Part shown: piece after piece, positions 42,351 through 53,699 of the stretch
How positions within the stretch are numbered: the first letter of the stretch is position 1
How the letters are laid out: each line of letters starts with the position of its first letter
Origin: Molanna angustata
Taxonomy: Eukaryota; Arthropoda; Insecta; Trichoptera; Molannidae
DNA: 64,000 nt
Assembly (NCBI GenBank): GCA_963576475.1
Contig: OY754970.1
Coordinates: 38,201,447-38,265,446, forward strand
Reading direction: 5' to 3'
The notes under the pieces: model-generated
Told to the model about the DNA's origin: nothing
The model's database searches: none
The model's input: only the letters and a program-made list of their open reading frames with translations
Translations under genes and position numbers: made by a program

Positions 42351-43108
42351 ACTATTGAATTAGTAATATTATAATAGAATAATTGCCTGTAATAGGTAGG
42401 TATATAGGATCGTCACATTTCTTAGAATACGTAATGTCGTAGCAGATATGAGAGAACAACGTTTGATCTACATTATTTATGAATATTTAAAAAGCTGAAA
42501 TAGATCGAGTACTGGAATACACAAATAAAGGATACCTCTTTGTCTATTTTGCCGACTTGATTTGTACGTTTTCCCATTCAGAGAGAGAAGAGGAGGTGAG
42601 TAGAACCGTTGAGAAAAAAATGACAAGAAAGTAAAAAAGTGAAGAAAAAAAAATACATCCACTCAAAAGAATCCCAGCCTCGTTGGTATTCCTCAGCCAA
42701 GAACAAATCCATATATTTTCTTTGTTATTTTTCATTCTGGAGTGAAAAAAAAAGAAACTTTAGGCCGGGAACAAAGAAAACGCCGGGAGAAGAAAGTTTT
42801 CATCATTTCGTGTGGATGTGTCCGGGGGTCGAGAGAAAAAAATGGCTGCATGTATATTTTTGCAAATGAAAGATATGAGAATTTTACTGTATTCAAATAT
42901 TATACAAGAAATACGTTAAGTATTCAATTCATACCATTGATAATTTTCAAGATATCACGATAGCTGATATCCAACTAGGTATACCTGTTTTAGGGCTAGT
43001 ATTGTTAATAATAATAATAATTAGATCGAATTTTTGATTGCTTATATGAAAACATTGGATTTTTTTCCCTGTCAGGGTCAAATGATATTTTTAATGGCAT
43101 ACTTTTAA
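42351..43108. other. AT-rich spacer
   Basis: Nothing recognised. The overlapping small frames at 42477-42963 have no known motif and follow purine-rich sequence. Confidence 0.35.
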
Positions 43109-43110
43109 CA

Positions 43111-43436
43111 TCTCAATAGAGACGAAGTTGGGATATTATAGAAGAACCAGGAACTCAAGGCACCTACAGGGCATACGACTGTTGCTTTCACTGTTTACAA
43201 ATAAACCAATTTCTCAATGAATGGCGTTCCAAAGGTTTCTTCGTAACTTCATAGATGGAAATAGTAAAAATATCCTATTTTGAGCTGATCTGTTATTCAT
43301 TATTCAAATATATAGAACTTTCAAAAATTACATTGATAAGGGAACTCAATAAGAAGACATAATTGGTGAACGTTGCGCAAGCGCATAAAATGATCACGTG
43401 AACCAGCCGATGACAAGTCGTAAGTAAGTAAGAATA
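43111..43436. repeat. Dispersed repeat family B, copy with inverted body
   Basis: The head (tctcaatagagacgaagttg to gcacctacagggcatacgac, 43111-43182) is in plus sense. The remainder (43190-43436) is the family body in reverse, ending gaccagccgatgac-like sequence and 'aagtcgtaag'. Other copies have head and body in the same sense. Confidence 0.5.
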
Positions 43437-43449
43437 AGGTCGTACGAAT

Positions 43450-43910
43450 TAATAAAACGCCGTTTAGTGATGGCTCGACGATACCTTAAAGGTTTGATCT
43501 ACGAAACGAGGCAGTCTTAAGAAGTCTACCGAAGGTGACAAATGCTCTGAGCTCCACGTAGGTCTAGGGGAAATTTATTCCACTTTAAAGGCCCGCTCAC
43601 ACTGAAACCGCGATCATAGTAAGATGTCTCATTAACTCTGTCCAAGTATTTTAAAGAGTTGGTACCCTGTGATCCAGAACATTCTTTTGACACAGTTCCT
43701 GTATGTAGTGCGGAGCTAAATCATTCAGAGTCTTAAACACAATCAGTCATTCCTTATAGTCTACTTGTTCTGGATATTTCAACCAGTATAGTTCGTTAAG
43801 AAGAGGTGTTATGTGACATCTTTTGTTAGCTCCATATATTAACCTCGCGGCTGCGTTGAAAACTATTTCTAATCTATTAAGCTGATACTTTACAGTATTG
43901 TATAATTTAT
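43450..43910 (-). pseudogene. CR1-like LINE C-terminus, best copy of subfamily 1
   Basis: With lesions, the minus strand encodes 'QLNRLEIVFNAAARLIYGAN', 'HITPLLNELYWLKYPEQVDY', 'LAPHYIQELCQ' and the 'GP..WN.LP' region, then the 3' UTR at the low coordinate. 'NAAAR.I......HI...L..LHWL...' is the conserved part after the RT in CR1/L2-type elements. Several stops; no RT core. Confidence 0.7.
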
Positions 43911-44059
43911 GACATTGTACAAAAGAGGAAACATAAAAAAACAAAAATATATTTTGAAACGAGTAGGTTTTGTGGTACAACTCTCCATTACACGAATTAC
44001 CTAGTGTATATAAATAGATAAGTAAAATGTTCTTTAAAGGTCGACCAACCTAGAATGCA

Positions 44060-44230
44060 TTTTATGAAATTACTTTTTATTATGTATATACATTCTTTGA
44101 TCAAAAATTTAACTCAATTTTCCAGAACGTGAGAAAATTTTCAAAATTATGGCAAACGATATCATCGACAATAAATTGACCGTTGACTATGCAAAACTAA
44201 TTAAAGTCGGAACACTTTGTACAAATATTG
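44060..44230 (+). repeat. Dispersed repeat family D, partial
   Basis: aactcaattttccagaacgt, gagaaaattttcaaaat and actatgcaaaactaatt match family D landmarks. Confidence 0.4.
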
Positions 44231-44631
44231 CATGGATGTATATTTATTTACAAAATATACGACATTTTTTACGGCGCTGGCCGATTTACTAATGATATTA
44301 ATAACAATTAAGCACTACAAATAATAACACTCAATTATTATTATTACCATTATACACTTTCTCAAAAGAATTAGCAGATCAAAGACCGTGGATGACCGTT
44401 AATTTTTATTCCATACTTAGATTCATTTAACATTTTAGAAAGCGGATTAAGAGCTAAACAAAACCAAAGTGGACTCAATGAATCTCCCTGAAAAATTCCG
44501 CGTTTAATTTTAATTCCTGGAATAGATATTTTATTAGAATTTAAATATATTATTTAAATTTGTAACAATATACACTTACAATAATTAATTACACACAAAA
44601 ATTAAATATAAGAAACAAATAAAAATATAGA
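44231..44631. other. AT-rich spacer
   Basis: No gene recognised. 'aatctccctgaaaaattcc' near 44485 recalls RT motif B in antisense ('GIFQGDS'), perhaps a last scrap of another retroelement. Confidence 0.3.
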
Positions 44632-44646
44632 CATTGATGAAATATA

Positions 44647-46977
44647 CATACATACATACATACTATCACGCCATGTCCCTTGCGGGGTAGGCAGAGAGAA
44701 CCGAACGCCACATCTTTCTATCCTGGCAAGCATCTCTCGCCTCGTCCACATTCATGCATCGTCTCATACATGTTCGTCTATTGCTCACACTTCTAACATT
44801 TCCGTCTTTCAAAATTTCGTTCACATGGTCGTGCCACCCCTTTCTTGGGCGTCCCCGACCTCTCATTCCATTCCTTTCCGCTCTGTATATTTTCTTCGTC
44901 AGGCGCTCCTCATTCATTCTCCCCATGTGACCAAACCATCTCAATGTGTTCACTTTCATTCTAGTAATGACATCTTTCTTCATCTTACATTCTTTCCTTA
45001 TGTCCTCATTTCTTACCCGGTCATACATCGTTCTATTACAAATCCTTCTTAACGATCTCATTTCAACTGCATTTATTCTACTTTCATGCGTCTTCTGCCA
45101 AGTCCAGGTTTCACTTGCATACGTCAAGGTTGGCACTACGATGGCGTTATGAATGGCAACTTTGGCATCCTTTGATATGTTGCGATCATTCATAATTGGT
45201 CTTAGTGCTCCATTCACTCTGTTTCCTGCCATAACTCTTCTTTCGATCTCTTTATCGAGTCGTTCGTTCCGTTGAAATATGCTTCCCAAGTATACATATT
45301 CATCGACTTGCTCGAGCCATTCGTTCTCTACTCTTATTTTACACGCTGTTCTGCTTTCACTCTTTTCAAAGACCATTGTCTTTGATTTGCTGGCATTCAT
45401 CCTAAGTCCGTTCTCTATACATCCTTCATAAACCATACTTACAAGATACTGTAACTCTTCCATACTTTCTGCTAATAGAACTTTATCGTCTGCATACATC
45501 AAATCTCGCACCATTACGGTACTCAATTTCAGACCCTTGCTTTCATCCTTAAGGGCTCTTATGCAGAAATCAATGTACAAGTTAAAGAGCCATGGAGATA
45601 GCACGCACCCTTGTCTAACGCCATTATTTATAGAGAACCACGTTGTCACTGTGTCGTTGACACGAACACATGCTTCGCTGTTCTCATATAATGACGCGAT
45701 TGCGCGTATTAGTTTGCTCTTCACTCCATACACTGCTAGTATATCCCATAATTTTTCTCTAACAACTTTATCATACGCCTTTTCTAGGTCTATGAAGGCA
45801 CAGAAAATTTTCTGATTTTTATCCAGAACCTTTTCTGTGACCGTGCGCAGAGAAAAAAATTGGTCTATACATCCTCTGCCGCCCACAAACGCACCTTGGA
45901 CATCCCATATCTTGCTTTCTGTAATCTTTCGCACTCTTTGATCCAGGATCCTTGCATACATCTTACCAACTGCGCTTAATAAACTTATGGCTCTATAGTT
46001 TTTGCAGTCGAGCTTCGATCCTTTACCTTTATACAAAGGTACCACGACTGCATTTCTCCAGTCTGAGGGAGTGTGTCCTTCTTCCCAACATTTGTTGAAA
46101 AGAGAGAGACACCACTCCAACGTCTGTTCGCCGCCATATTTTATAAGTTCAGCTGATACACTGTCATATCCGGCAGCTTTTCCCGCTTTTGCGTGTTTTA
46201 CTGCTTCAAACACTTCTTCTTGCGTTATTTCATCCTTATCACTTTCGCTTACTTGCCATGTTCTTTGACTCACGTCCCCACTTACTCCGCTATCATACAG
46301 TTCCTTGAAATATTCCTTCCATCGTTCTTTCACGCCGTCTTCGTCCATACTTATTTTTCCATCTTTATCATTTATTCCTTTCGAAGCTTTCACAGTTCCA
46401 TTTTTTCTTTTCGCTACGCCTTTCCAGAACATTTTCATGTTTCCAGGAAAGTCGTTGGCTATTTTCAGGCTTTCTTTCTCTTTTATACCATCTTTTTCCC
46501 TTTTTACTGTGTCTTTGACTACCTTCTTGCACACTTTATAATTCTCTTTTGCTCTATCTTCATTATTCGATCCTTTCGCGGCTATTAATGCCATCCATGC
46601 TTTCTTCTTTTCACCTACAACTATCTTAACTCTCTCATTCCACCATGCATCGCCTTTCATTCCACCTCTTTTAGCAATACCACATACCTTTTTCGCTGTC
46701 TTAAATACGGTCTCTTTCAGTGTCGTCCATGCTTCTTCGATATTTTCACTCCTGTGTATTGCTCTAAGAAGTTCACTTTCCGTATCTTTCGTATATTGTT
46801 TTCTTACACTCTCATCTTGCAGCCTTTCTACTTTGGTTCGCTTCGGTGGTTCACTTCGGTGGGTTTTAGAGCGCCAGCCAGTAAACAGAACAATTCTTGA
46901 TATCACCAAGTAGTGATCTGACTCCAGCTCCGCGCCCCTGTACACTCTAGTGTCCACTGTCGCTTTCCTTAGTGCGG
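44647..46977 (-). mobile_element. RTE-type LINE, 5'-truncated, with 15-bp TSD
   Basis: cattgatgaaatata occurs at 44632-44646 and 46978-46992, bracketing the insertion exactly. The 3' end on the minus strand goes straight from the stop codon into (tatg)n, which is normal for RTE elements: almost no 3' UTR and a short tandem tail. The 5' end breaks within the last part of the endonuclease. The remaining sequence is one long open frame, so the insertion is recent. Confidence 0.9.
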
Positions 46978-46999
46978 CATTGATGAAATATAAAAACAT
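44666..46999 (-). CDS. RTE reverse transcriptase (endonuclease missing)
   Basis: A 777-codon frame. The first seven codons, including the ATG, are host target-site DNA; element sequence starts at residue 8. S27-D28-H29 (ESDHYLV) is the last endonuclease motif. The RT follows: 'KAAGYDSVSAELIKYGGE', 'WRNAVVVPLYKGKGSKLDCK', motif A 'AFIDLEKAYDK' (about 395-405), motif B 'NGVRQGCVLSPWLFNLYIDF' and catalytic YADD at about 502-505. The C-terminus holds 'RWFGHMGRMNEERLTKKIY', 'GRGRPRKGWHDHVNEI' and a Cys/Arg-rich end. No RNase H, as expected for RTE. Without its endonuclease it cannot move on its own, although the RT is intact. Confidence 0.9.
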   Translation of the reverse strand: MFLYFINAALRKATVDTRVYRGAELESDHYLVISRIVLFTGWRSKTHRSEPPKRTKVERLQDESVRKQYTKDTESELLRAIHRSENIEEAWTTLKETVFKTAKKVCGIAKRGGMKGDAWWNERVKIVVGEKKKAWMALIAAKGSNNEDRAKENYKVCKKVVKDTVKREKDGIKEKESLKIANDFPGNMKMFWKGVAKRKNGTVKASKGINDKDGKISMDEDGVKERWKEYFKELYDSGVSGDVSQRTWQVSESDKDEITQEEVFEAVKHAKAGKAAGYDSVSAELIKYGGEQTLEWCLSLFNKCWEEGHTPSDWRNAVVVPLYKGKGSKLDCKNYRAISLLSAVGKMYARILDQRVRKITESKIWDVQGAFVGGRGCIDQFFSLRTVTEKVLDKNQKIFCAFIDLEKAYDKVVREKLWDILAVYGVKSKLIRAIASLYENSEACVRVNDTVTTWFSINNGVRQGCVLSPWLFNLYIDFCIRALKDESKGLKLSTVMVRDLMYADDKVLLAESMEELQYLVSMVYEGCIENGLRMNASKSKTMVFEKSESRTACKIRVENEWLEQVDEYVYLGSIFQRNERLDKEIERRVMAGNRVNGALRPIMNDRNISKDAKVAIHNAIVVPTLTYASETWTWQKTHESRINAVEMRSLRRICNRTMYDRVRNEDIRKECKMKKDVITRMKVNTLRWFGHMGRMNEERLTKKIYRAERNGMRGRGRPRKGWHDHVNEILKDGNVRSVSNRRTCMRRCMNVDEARDACQDRKMWRSVLSAYPARDMA

Positions 47000-47364
47000 A
47001 AAATATAGATTCAGATAAAATATAAATATATAGATTTAGATAAAAACACAGATTAAGATAAAATTGACAAAAAAGAATCAGAGACTTAGAAAATAATAAT
47101 AATAATGATAAGAGGGAAAAAATCGAGTGTGACATTAGATCTACTGCAGCTACAGTTACATGATTCTTCGTTTTCAGTTTCAATCATGGGGATCGATAAA
47201 TTTTTAATGTATTCTAATGATAACTAAAATTAAAACAAGCTTAAACTGAGATAAAATCATAATATAATGGCCTTGTATATTTGTTTTAACAAGTTCAAAA
47301 TGCCTAATCATAATTGAAAAGATCAACCTAAAACCTATAGGTTTCATTTTTTTATGATCATAGT
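46993..47364. other. AT-rich spacer
   Basis: Nothing recognised. Confidence 0.35.
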
Positions 47365-47490
47365 TTTCGAGTGTCCCGTAAGAGCTATTCTGAATGTCTT
47401 TTTAGGTGAAACGAGACTGGAGTGTGGGTATAAACGCACACCTGTCGCTAGTTACTACACATTGTGCGATATTCCGTGATGGTATATGTG
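47365..47490 (+). repeat. SINE-like family A, copy 5 (partial)
   Basis: ttcgagtgtcccgtaaga, attctgaatgtctttttagg, acacctgtcgct and an end of ttccgtgatggtatat. Confidence 0.55.
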
Positions 47491-47549
47491 TATTAATCAA
47501 CTTACGAATTTATCCTTACATTTAAATAATTTTTTTTGTTGTTACGCAG

Positions 47550-47620
47550 AGTTCGTTGCAGGGGCGCACGGATGAAAATCAAACGATTTACCACTAACCC
47601 ACTGGTCTAGTATAAAAACA
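47550..47620 (-). repeat. tRNA-like SINE head, degenerate
   Basis: The minus strand has ccagtgggttagtgg and a diverged B-box region near the GC-rich 'gtgcgcccctgcaacg'. Confidence 0.3.
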
Positions 47621-48227
47621 AATATTATTTGTTTGTGTATTTTTCATTGTTCACGCTCTATATTTTTTTATAGCGAAGGTTAACAGAATACGCCCGCGCA
47701 TGCGGATGGCTTTTGTTTCACATTTGTATACGAAACGATATTTCTTCATCCGGTCTTTTTGTTCTGCACCGGAAGTGGAGGGGCGCAATTGTAATTTTTT
47801 CTTGGTGAAAATATTCACGGTTGGGGGTGGGTTTGCGACGGGGGTCATTAAGGGTAGAGAGGGAAGGTGGAAGACAGAGGGTGTGATATAATATAACAGT
47901 GAAATAGCGGAAATTAAATTATGAAGTATGATTGATTAATGTAGATTTTTGAATATTATACGTTCGTTATAGAAAATTAAACGATTAAAAAAATATGCCA
48001 AATCATGACAAAATTCGCCTATTATAAACACATGTGAATAAAACCATTGTATTTTTACCCTTATTAATTTATAGAACACAATATATTATATTTTTTACGA
48101 ATATTTTTTTTTTGGTCGCATATATGATACGAAGTGGAAATAGTTTGACTAAAGTAGGTACATAATGAATGAATTAACCCGAATTATTGCACAAGTTAAT
48201 GATATCAAAGTATTTTAACACAACATA
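47621..48227. other. Spacer with GC-balanced stretch 47690-47890
   Basis: Frames on both strands but no known motif. Not similar to the repeats in the window. Confidence 0.25.
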
Positions 48228-48440
48228 TTTTCACTCCTCACTACCCCAAGGAGATATAATGGGGAGTTGTGTTCGTAATTTTAAAGGACATTTTGTAGTT
48301 TGCAGATAATCAACAAGTATCACGCGGAGTTTCTATTCTGAAAGTTTCATCACGATGAATCAGTGTGTATGTACTGTGTACCTACCATGTGCTTTGTATT
48401 ATCTACGGCGTATTTATTATACTTAATCGACTAATTGCAT
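48228..48440 (+). repeat. Dispersed repeat family C, 5' part
   Basis: cactaccccaaggagatata, gcagataatcaacaagtatc and tctacggcgtatttattat match 33234-33425. The 3' part of probably the same copy lies at 49740-50005. Confidence 0.6.
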
Positions 48441-48830
48441 GTAACTCGTGAAATCCAACTGTCGATGGCGATGGTTTGTATAGTTGAAGAATACATACCA
48501 AACTATAAACCGATAAATCCATATTATTGAATATTTTATGATTTTTTTTATACAAAATTTGTAGGTATGTATGTATGTAAGGATAGGATAGTATGAATGT
48601 CAGTTTTTTTTCTACCCAGAATACGAAAACAGCATGATAGTATGTATGCATGTTTGGAGATTAAGTATCAAACTATTGAGAGTCCCTGTAGATATTGTGT
48701 AGTGTATACTGGCATACAAATTGTATGAAACGATGTCGTCACTAAATTCAAGTTTTACAAATATTGTTATCAAAAGTTCAAGAAGTACTTATATAATGTA
48801 TATAATAATAATAAATAATAAATTTGGATA
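48441..48830. other. AT-rich spacer inside the split family C copy
   Basis: Includes 'ccaactgtcgatggcgatgg' (shared words with 340 and 12490) and a gtatgtatgtatg run near 48563. Confidence 0.35.
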
Positions 48831-49345
48831 ATTTATATAGCGCCGTTTTTGTGAATATCTCACCTCAAGGGCGCTGAAAAAATGATTACGTTGTATCATT
48901 TCGGCTCTGGTAAGATTTGCGAAAAAGGTGCGTTTTGAGTTTTTTCCTGAACGAAGATATATTTTCGGTTTGTCTGAGGGTGTGTGGGAGCTTATTCCAT
49001 GCATTTGGTCCTGCCACAGCAAATGCACGATCACCGAAATTAGTTGTGTGCACCCTGTTTATTTCAACTAATTTCCCAACCATGGATGAAAGGGCAGAAC
49101 GAAGTGATGATTGTCTGTCATTTATTGAAAGCGGAATGCACAGTTCGGAGAGGTAAGTAGGAGCCATACCACGAAGTGCTTTAAAGATTATGAGACAGAG
49201 CTTATATTCAATTCTTTCGGGGACTTTAAGCCAATGTAGATTGCGAAGATGGTGAGAGATGTGAGAAAATTTGGAGGCTCTAGTGATGAGTCTGGCTGCA
49301 GCATTAAAAACTGACTGAATTTTATTAATTTCTTTCTTTGGTAAA
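48830..49345 (-). pseudogene. CR1/L2-like LINE C-terminus, open frame, subfamily 2
   Basis: The minus frame encodes 'QSVFNAAARLITRASKFSHI', 'HHLRNLHWLKVPERIEYKL', 'ALRGMAPTYLSELCIP', 'FGDRAFAVAGPNAWNKLPHT' and 'FRKKLKTHLF', all conserved in the segment after the RT in CR1/L2 LINEs. The frame is open from about 49338 to the stop at 48886. The 3' UTR contains agcgcccttgaggtgag and ggcgctatataaattatcc and ends in (tta)n. The element is cut just after the RT. Confidence 0.75.
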
Positions 49346-49739
49346 TTCGCATATATACCTATATATTTAGAAAATTATGTTTCAAAACAAATGGAAATAT
49401 AGGCAGTAAAACATATAAATTTATAAAAAAATGTTAGAGACTCAGGAACATGTTTAAAAAACAATTTAAGATTTTATATTTGTCTAAATTTACACCAATT
49501 TTCAGTGTTATAGCTTATGTGGTTTTTTAGATAATGGAAAATAAAGTAAAAATTCAAAAGTTGATAACTTCTCAATTCTTAGTATAAAAGTATTGTAGGC
49601 ATATAACTTTCTATATATTTTGAAATTTTAGGCTCTGTTGATGTTATTTAACCATGTTGATAAAACCATGAAAAATATAGACCTATCCATATAAATCTCG
49701 CATATCTTGGCTTCATTCTTTGTCGAAATATCAAAAGAA

Positions 49740-50005
49740 ATAAACTATCAAATATTTCAAGTAAACGCAAGCTCAGGGAACTTTATCAGGAAACTTTATT
49801 CAGGAAACGCAAGCTCAGGATATTTTTATTTAAAAATGCTAAAAAGGCTCATCACTCATAAAATGGCATTGCAGAATTATCAAGTTTTCATAATAAAATA
49901 TTCAAATGAATAATAATAAAATTTTCCATAAAAATATTGATTACTTTATGAAGTAACTTGGTAATGAGGAGTTTAGCGTTGGCTACAACCCACTCGTTTT
50001 ATATA
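49740..50005 (+). repeat. Dispersed repeat family C, 3' part
   Basis: gcattgcagaattatcaag, gaagtaacttggtaatgagg and gcgttggctacaacccactc match the family C end. A short internal duplication (aacgcaagctcagg) lies at 49765-49815. Confidence 0.6.
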
Positions 50006-50359
50006 CCTATATATTCATACATTTGGAACTTTAATGTAGAAAACCGTAATATTATAAGTGTTAATACTCTATCCAGAATTCCTGAAACTGCCAGTTTTGC
50101 AACCGAAGTTTAAATTTAACAAAAAATTTGACACTTACCAAGAATGAGGATAATTAATAATTTGATTTTTCTTATTCGATCTCAAGTTAGATATAACTGA
50201 TTTCTGTTTACCTGTAACAAAAGAAATAGAAATATTGATAAATCATTAAATAACACAAAACTTGCATAAGTATTTATAACAATTAATTTTGAATTTCAAT
50301 TCAACTGATCAATGAATAAAAAAGTTTGTTACAATAAATTAATAAGATATAAATCGTAA

Positions 50360-51118
50360 ATATATTTTTTTTTTATTTATTTATTTATTTATTTATATAT
50401 ATAGAAATAAAATATAACAATTTACAATACTTATAATAGCATACACAAAAAATATTTTATTCATATTACCCCCCAAAAAGAGCTTATACTCGTGGTTTGG
50501 GGGGGATTCCTATATAAACTAAAAATTAATCTTCATTATCATAATTCATCAAAAACCAATAATGTACACAATATCAAAAGAAAAATAAAGAACAGAAAAA
50601 ACATGCAATTATAATACAGAACAGAAATAAAACATGCAATTAAAATACATTAAATATTAAACAATTCCATTAAGAAGTTATAAAATAAATAGAGACTTAA
50701 CAGCATTTTTATAGTTTTCAAAATCAGTTGTATTTAATTTATATTTATCGGTCAGCTCATTAAACCATTTAATACCTTGGCATGTACAATGGAGCTGGCC
50801 GGTAGTCGTTTTTAATAATAGTATATCAAGGTTTGTCTTTCTTCTTGGATGTTTTCTTGAATTGGAGGTTGGATATAAATTTCTTATGAAATGATCTTTA
50901 AATATCTGGTAAAGAGAGGCTCTTTTAAAAAGTGAATTTATGTTGAGAACATGAAAATCCTGATAAAGTTGGTTTGTTGGATAATCAAAAGGTTTCTTAA
51001 GGATGATTTTAATAATGGTGTTTTGGACTATTTGTAAAGGCTTTAAATTAGTTTTGAAAGCTGCACCCCATCCTATAATCCCATATTGTAATATAGATTG
51101 TGCAAATGCAAAATAAAC
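50360..51118 (-). pseudogene. LINE RT thumb and C-terminus in a frame without ATG
   Basis: The minus strand is open for about 146 codons from 51118 to a stop at 50678-50680: 'YFAFAQSILQYGIIGWGAAF', 'LKPLQIVQNTIIKIILKKPF', 'DYPTNQLYQDFHV' and 'RRKTNLDILLLKTTTGQ'. 'A.SILQYGI..WG......L..LQ..QN.IIK.I...P..YPT..LY' is the region after the RT palm in a Jockey/CR1-type LINE. A 3' UTR reaches an (attt)n tract at about 50370-50398. 5'-truncated with no lesion in what remains. Confidence 0.65.
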
Positions 51119-51124
51119 CTGTTA

Positions 51125-51878
51125 TATTTCAGGTTTGTATGGCTGTGTGACATTTAAGAAAAAAAAATATATTCACAAATACCTACTTTATATATTTTAA
51201 AAGATGGGATGGAATATCGCGACAGTCACTAAAAATAAAACTTCCAAATACCTTGACGAAATTTTCAATTTGGCAGCAAAGATAAAAGTCTTAAGTGTGA
51301 ACTGTACCATTTGGCACCCCATTCCTGGACGTTTGGTATAGGAAGAAGAAGTCATGGATGGAGGAGGAAATAAGAAAAGGGACACGGCAATATCGGCAAT
51401 TACACCCATAAATAAGGTGTTCATAGATAGAAGTGAGAAGAGTAATAAAGAAATTTAAAGAAGTAATATTCCTTCCTTTTCAATCTTGATAAGTAAAACT
51501 GACACGTCTTGTGTAAGCATAAAAACAGAATCTAACAACTTTGGATGATTATTAGTGATTTCTAGATTGCACCTCAAATCGGGGAAAAAAATGAAAAGCC
51601 CATCTTTGCATAATCATTAATCTAAATCATACATGACAAAGATAAATTTTGCATTTCTATCAGGGATTCCGTAAGAAGTAAAATAAAAACACATTTTATA
51701 TTTTTATTTACTGTACTAATAATAGCTTAAAAGAAATATTTTTTCCTAACTTAAATATATAGACGCAATATTTCAAATGAATATCAATATAATTTATTTT
51801 GTTTAAACTACGAATACTTAGTTTAAAAACATATTAAAAACTAACAAATTAAACATATTTTTTACTCATTCATTTATG
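51125..51878. other. AT-rich spacer
   Basis: No gene recognised. Confidence 0.35.
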
Positions 51879-52081
51879 TCCAATTCTGATTCGTTTCAGA
51901 GTACGAAATAGTCTAAAACTTAGTATATAAGGTTTTTGTCTATAACTAACGGGCGACCATGGATAAAATTATTTCTTCCGCGCGGTGTGACGAAATGAGT
52001 CCCGTATAAATGCAGTCAACATTTTGACATTTTTCACGTACTAAAATTCAGACGGATAAATTTAGACGAATTAGAATAGGA
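51879..52081. mobile_element. MITE-like family F, copy 2 with ~18-bp inverted ends
   Basis: The left end TCCAATTCTGATTCGTTT and the reversed right end TCCTATTCTAATTCGTCT differ at three positions. The inner part matches 15250-15524 (ccgcgcggtgtgacg). No clear duplication. Confidence 0.5.
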
Positions 52082-53350
52082 CATATTGGGTTCGTTTACG
52101 AAAACGAATTAAAATTTGAATGGACATTAATGTCATTAATAACAAAAATGTTTTCATCAGAACTGTCATATTAAAATATATCCATTTTATAACATACTAG
52201 TGGTGTTATTTTGTCATTTTAATTTCCTTTCTTTAATACAATCTTCCAAATAGCAAAAAATACATTAATCGAATCAATTTGACATTTCTTTAAAATTTTA
52301 GTGTGTTTTCAGAACTAAAGACTAACCAGGTAAAGACTAGTTTACACGACAGATCATCTCCAAGTATATTATATTTCCTACATCTCTTTTATTATAATCA
52401 ATTTTGCATACAGATCGTTTGAATTCAATCATATTTTATTTTGTATTACTTTTCGGGCAACTAAAATTTATTAACAAACTATAAATTTTACACAATCTGG
52501 AGACTTATGATATCAATCATTTCACAAATCCACACTGAAAACAAAGTGAAAAAGCGGGAATCGGATGGACAATCGATTCATGACACATTCTTAATACGTT
52601 CTTAGCTTGACTTAATCTTAAAAATGTATAAATCAGTACTCGATCATAATCCAATATTGATCTTTTTCTACATTTAATCATGAAAATTGGTTGATATCTA
52701 CGTTATTGTACGAAATTGTCACGAATTGTTGTGAAAATTTATAGTATTATTTAATTAATTTAACCTCAAAGTTTGTTAAGGTCTGAAGTTAATCTTAATT
52801 TTACTGTAATCAACTTCATGAGTAGCCCTGCATATGTCAGATATCTGAGTGAACCACAGAGGTCAATAATTCTGTCTAATTATGTCTAATAGGTGCATGT
52901 ATTTTTTCAATACATTTGGGAGATTCTGCTTAAGAGCTTCCGCGTGAGTGGAGGACTGAAATCCTGCAGGAATATTTCCGGGGGATTTAATATTTTAAAA
53001 TATGCAAGTAACGCAATAAGCAATAAACTCATCCCCTCCCCCCTCCCATCACTACCTACCCCTCCAGACCCACCCTTCTATCAAAAGAAATTTGATTAGA
53101 TATTTTTTTCTTTTCTCGTAACGGAGTTAATTTAATTTTGTAACGATGAACTGGCGTTGGGCTATAGAATCTTTATCTGTTTAAATTATGATGTTCCAAC
53201 TTATAATATTATGTATTCAATTTATAGATTTTAAACATATTTCAAATTTTTGAAAATTTTCATTTTAAAAAGCCTATGAAAGCCAAAAATAAATAAACAA
53301 TGATATGATATAAATTTTTTGAAATATATTTTTCTATTTTAATATCAAAA
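52082..53350. other. AT-rich spacer
   Basis: No gene or repeat recognised. Confidence 0.35.
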
Positions 53351-53351
53351 A

Positions 53352-53690
53352 TCTCCTCAGGACTACTGAAATGAGGACACTGCGCTCCATAGAGGGCGTA
53401 ACACTCGTGGATAGAGTCCGGAACGAGAAGGAGATGTGATGTAGATGACATTATCCGCAGGGGTAGAGGGCGAAGGCGTCAATGGAGAGACCACGTCCAG
53501 AGAATGGGAGACACGCGACTACCCAAAATTGTCTCCAAGGAGGTCCCAGAAGGTCGCAGAGCAAGGGGGAGACCAGCAAAAAGATGTAGTGACAGCTGGA
53601 CATCCAGGTCACAAGAGGCAGTCTTCGACTGAAAAAAACAGGCCCTCGGCCTAAAACCAGAGGAGGAAGAAGAGTAAGAAGAATATCAGG
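53352..53690 (+). pseudogene. RTE-like LINE C-terminus, frameshifted, (gaa)-rich tail
   Basis: Over shifting frames it encodes 'TEMRTLRSIEGVTLVDRVRN', 'IIRRGRGRRRQWRDHVQRMG', 'VPEGRRARGRPAKRCSDSW' and an 'ALGLKPEEEEE'-like end. 'R..WRDH..RM...RLPK.......GRR.RGRP.KRW' is a standard RTE-type C-terminus. At least one frameshift lies in the VRN/DD region. Confidence 0.65.
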
Positions 53691-53699
53691 GCGTCTGAA

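Noticed and set aside
45537..46588. Plus-strand frames opposite the RTE RT
   Set aside because: Antisense shadows of a strongly supported RT frame.
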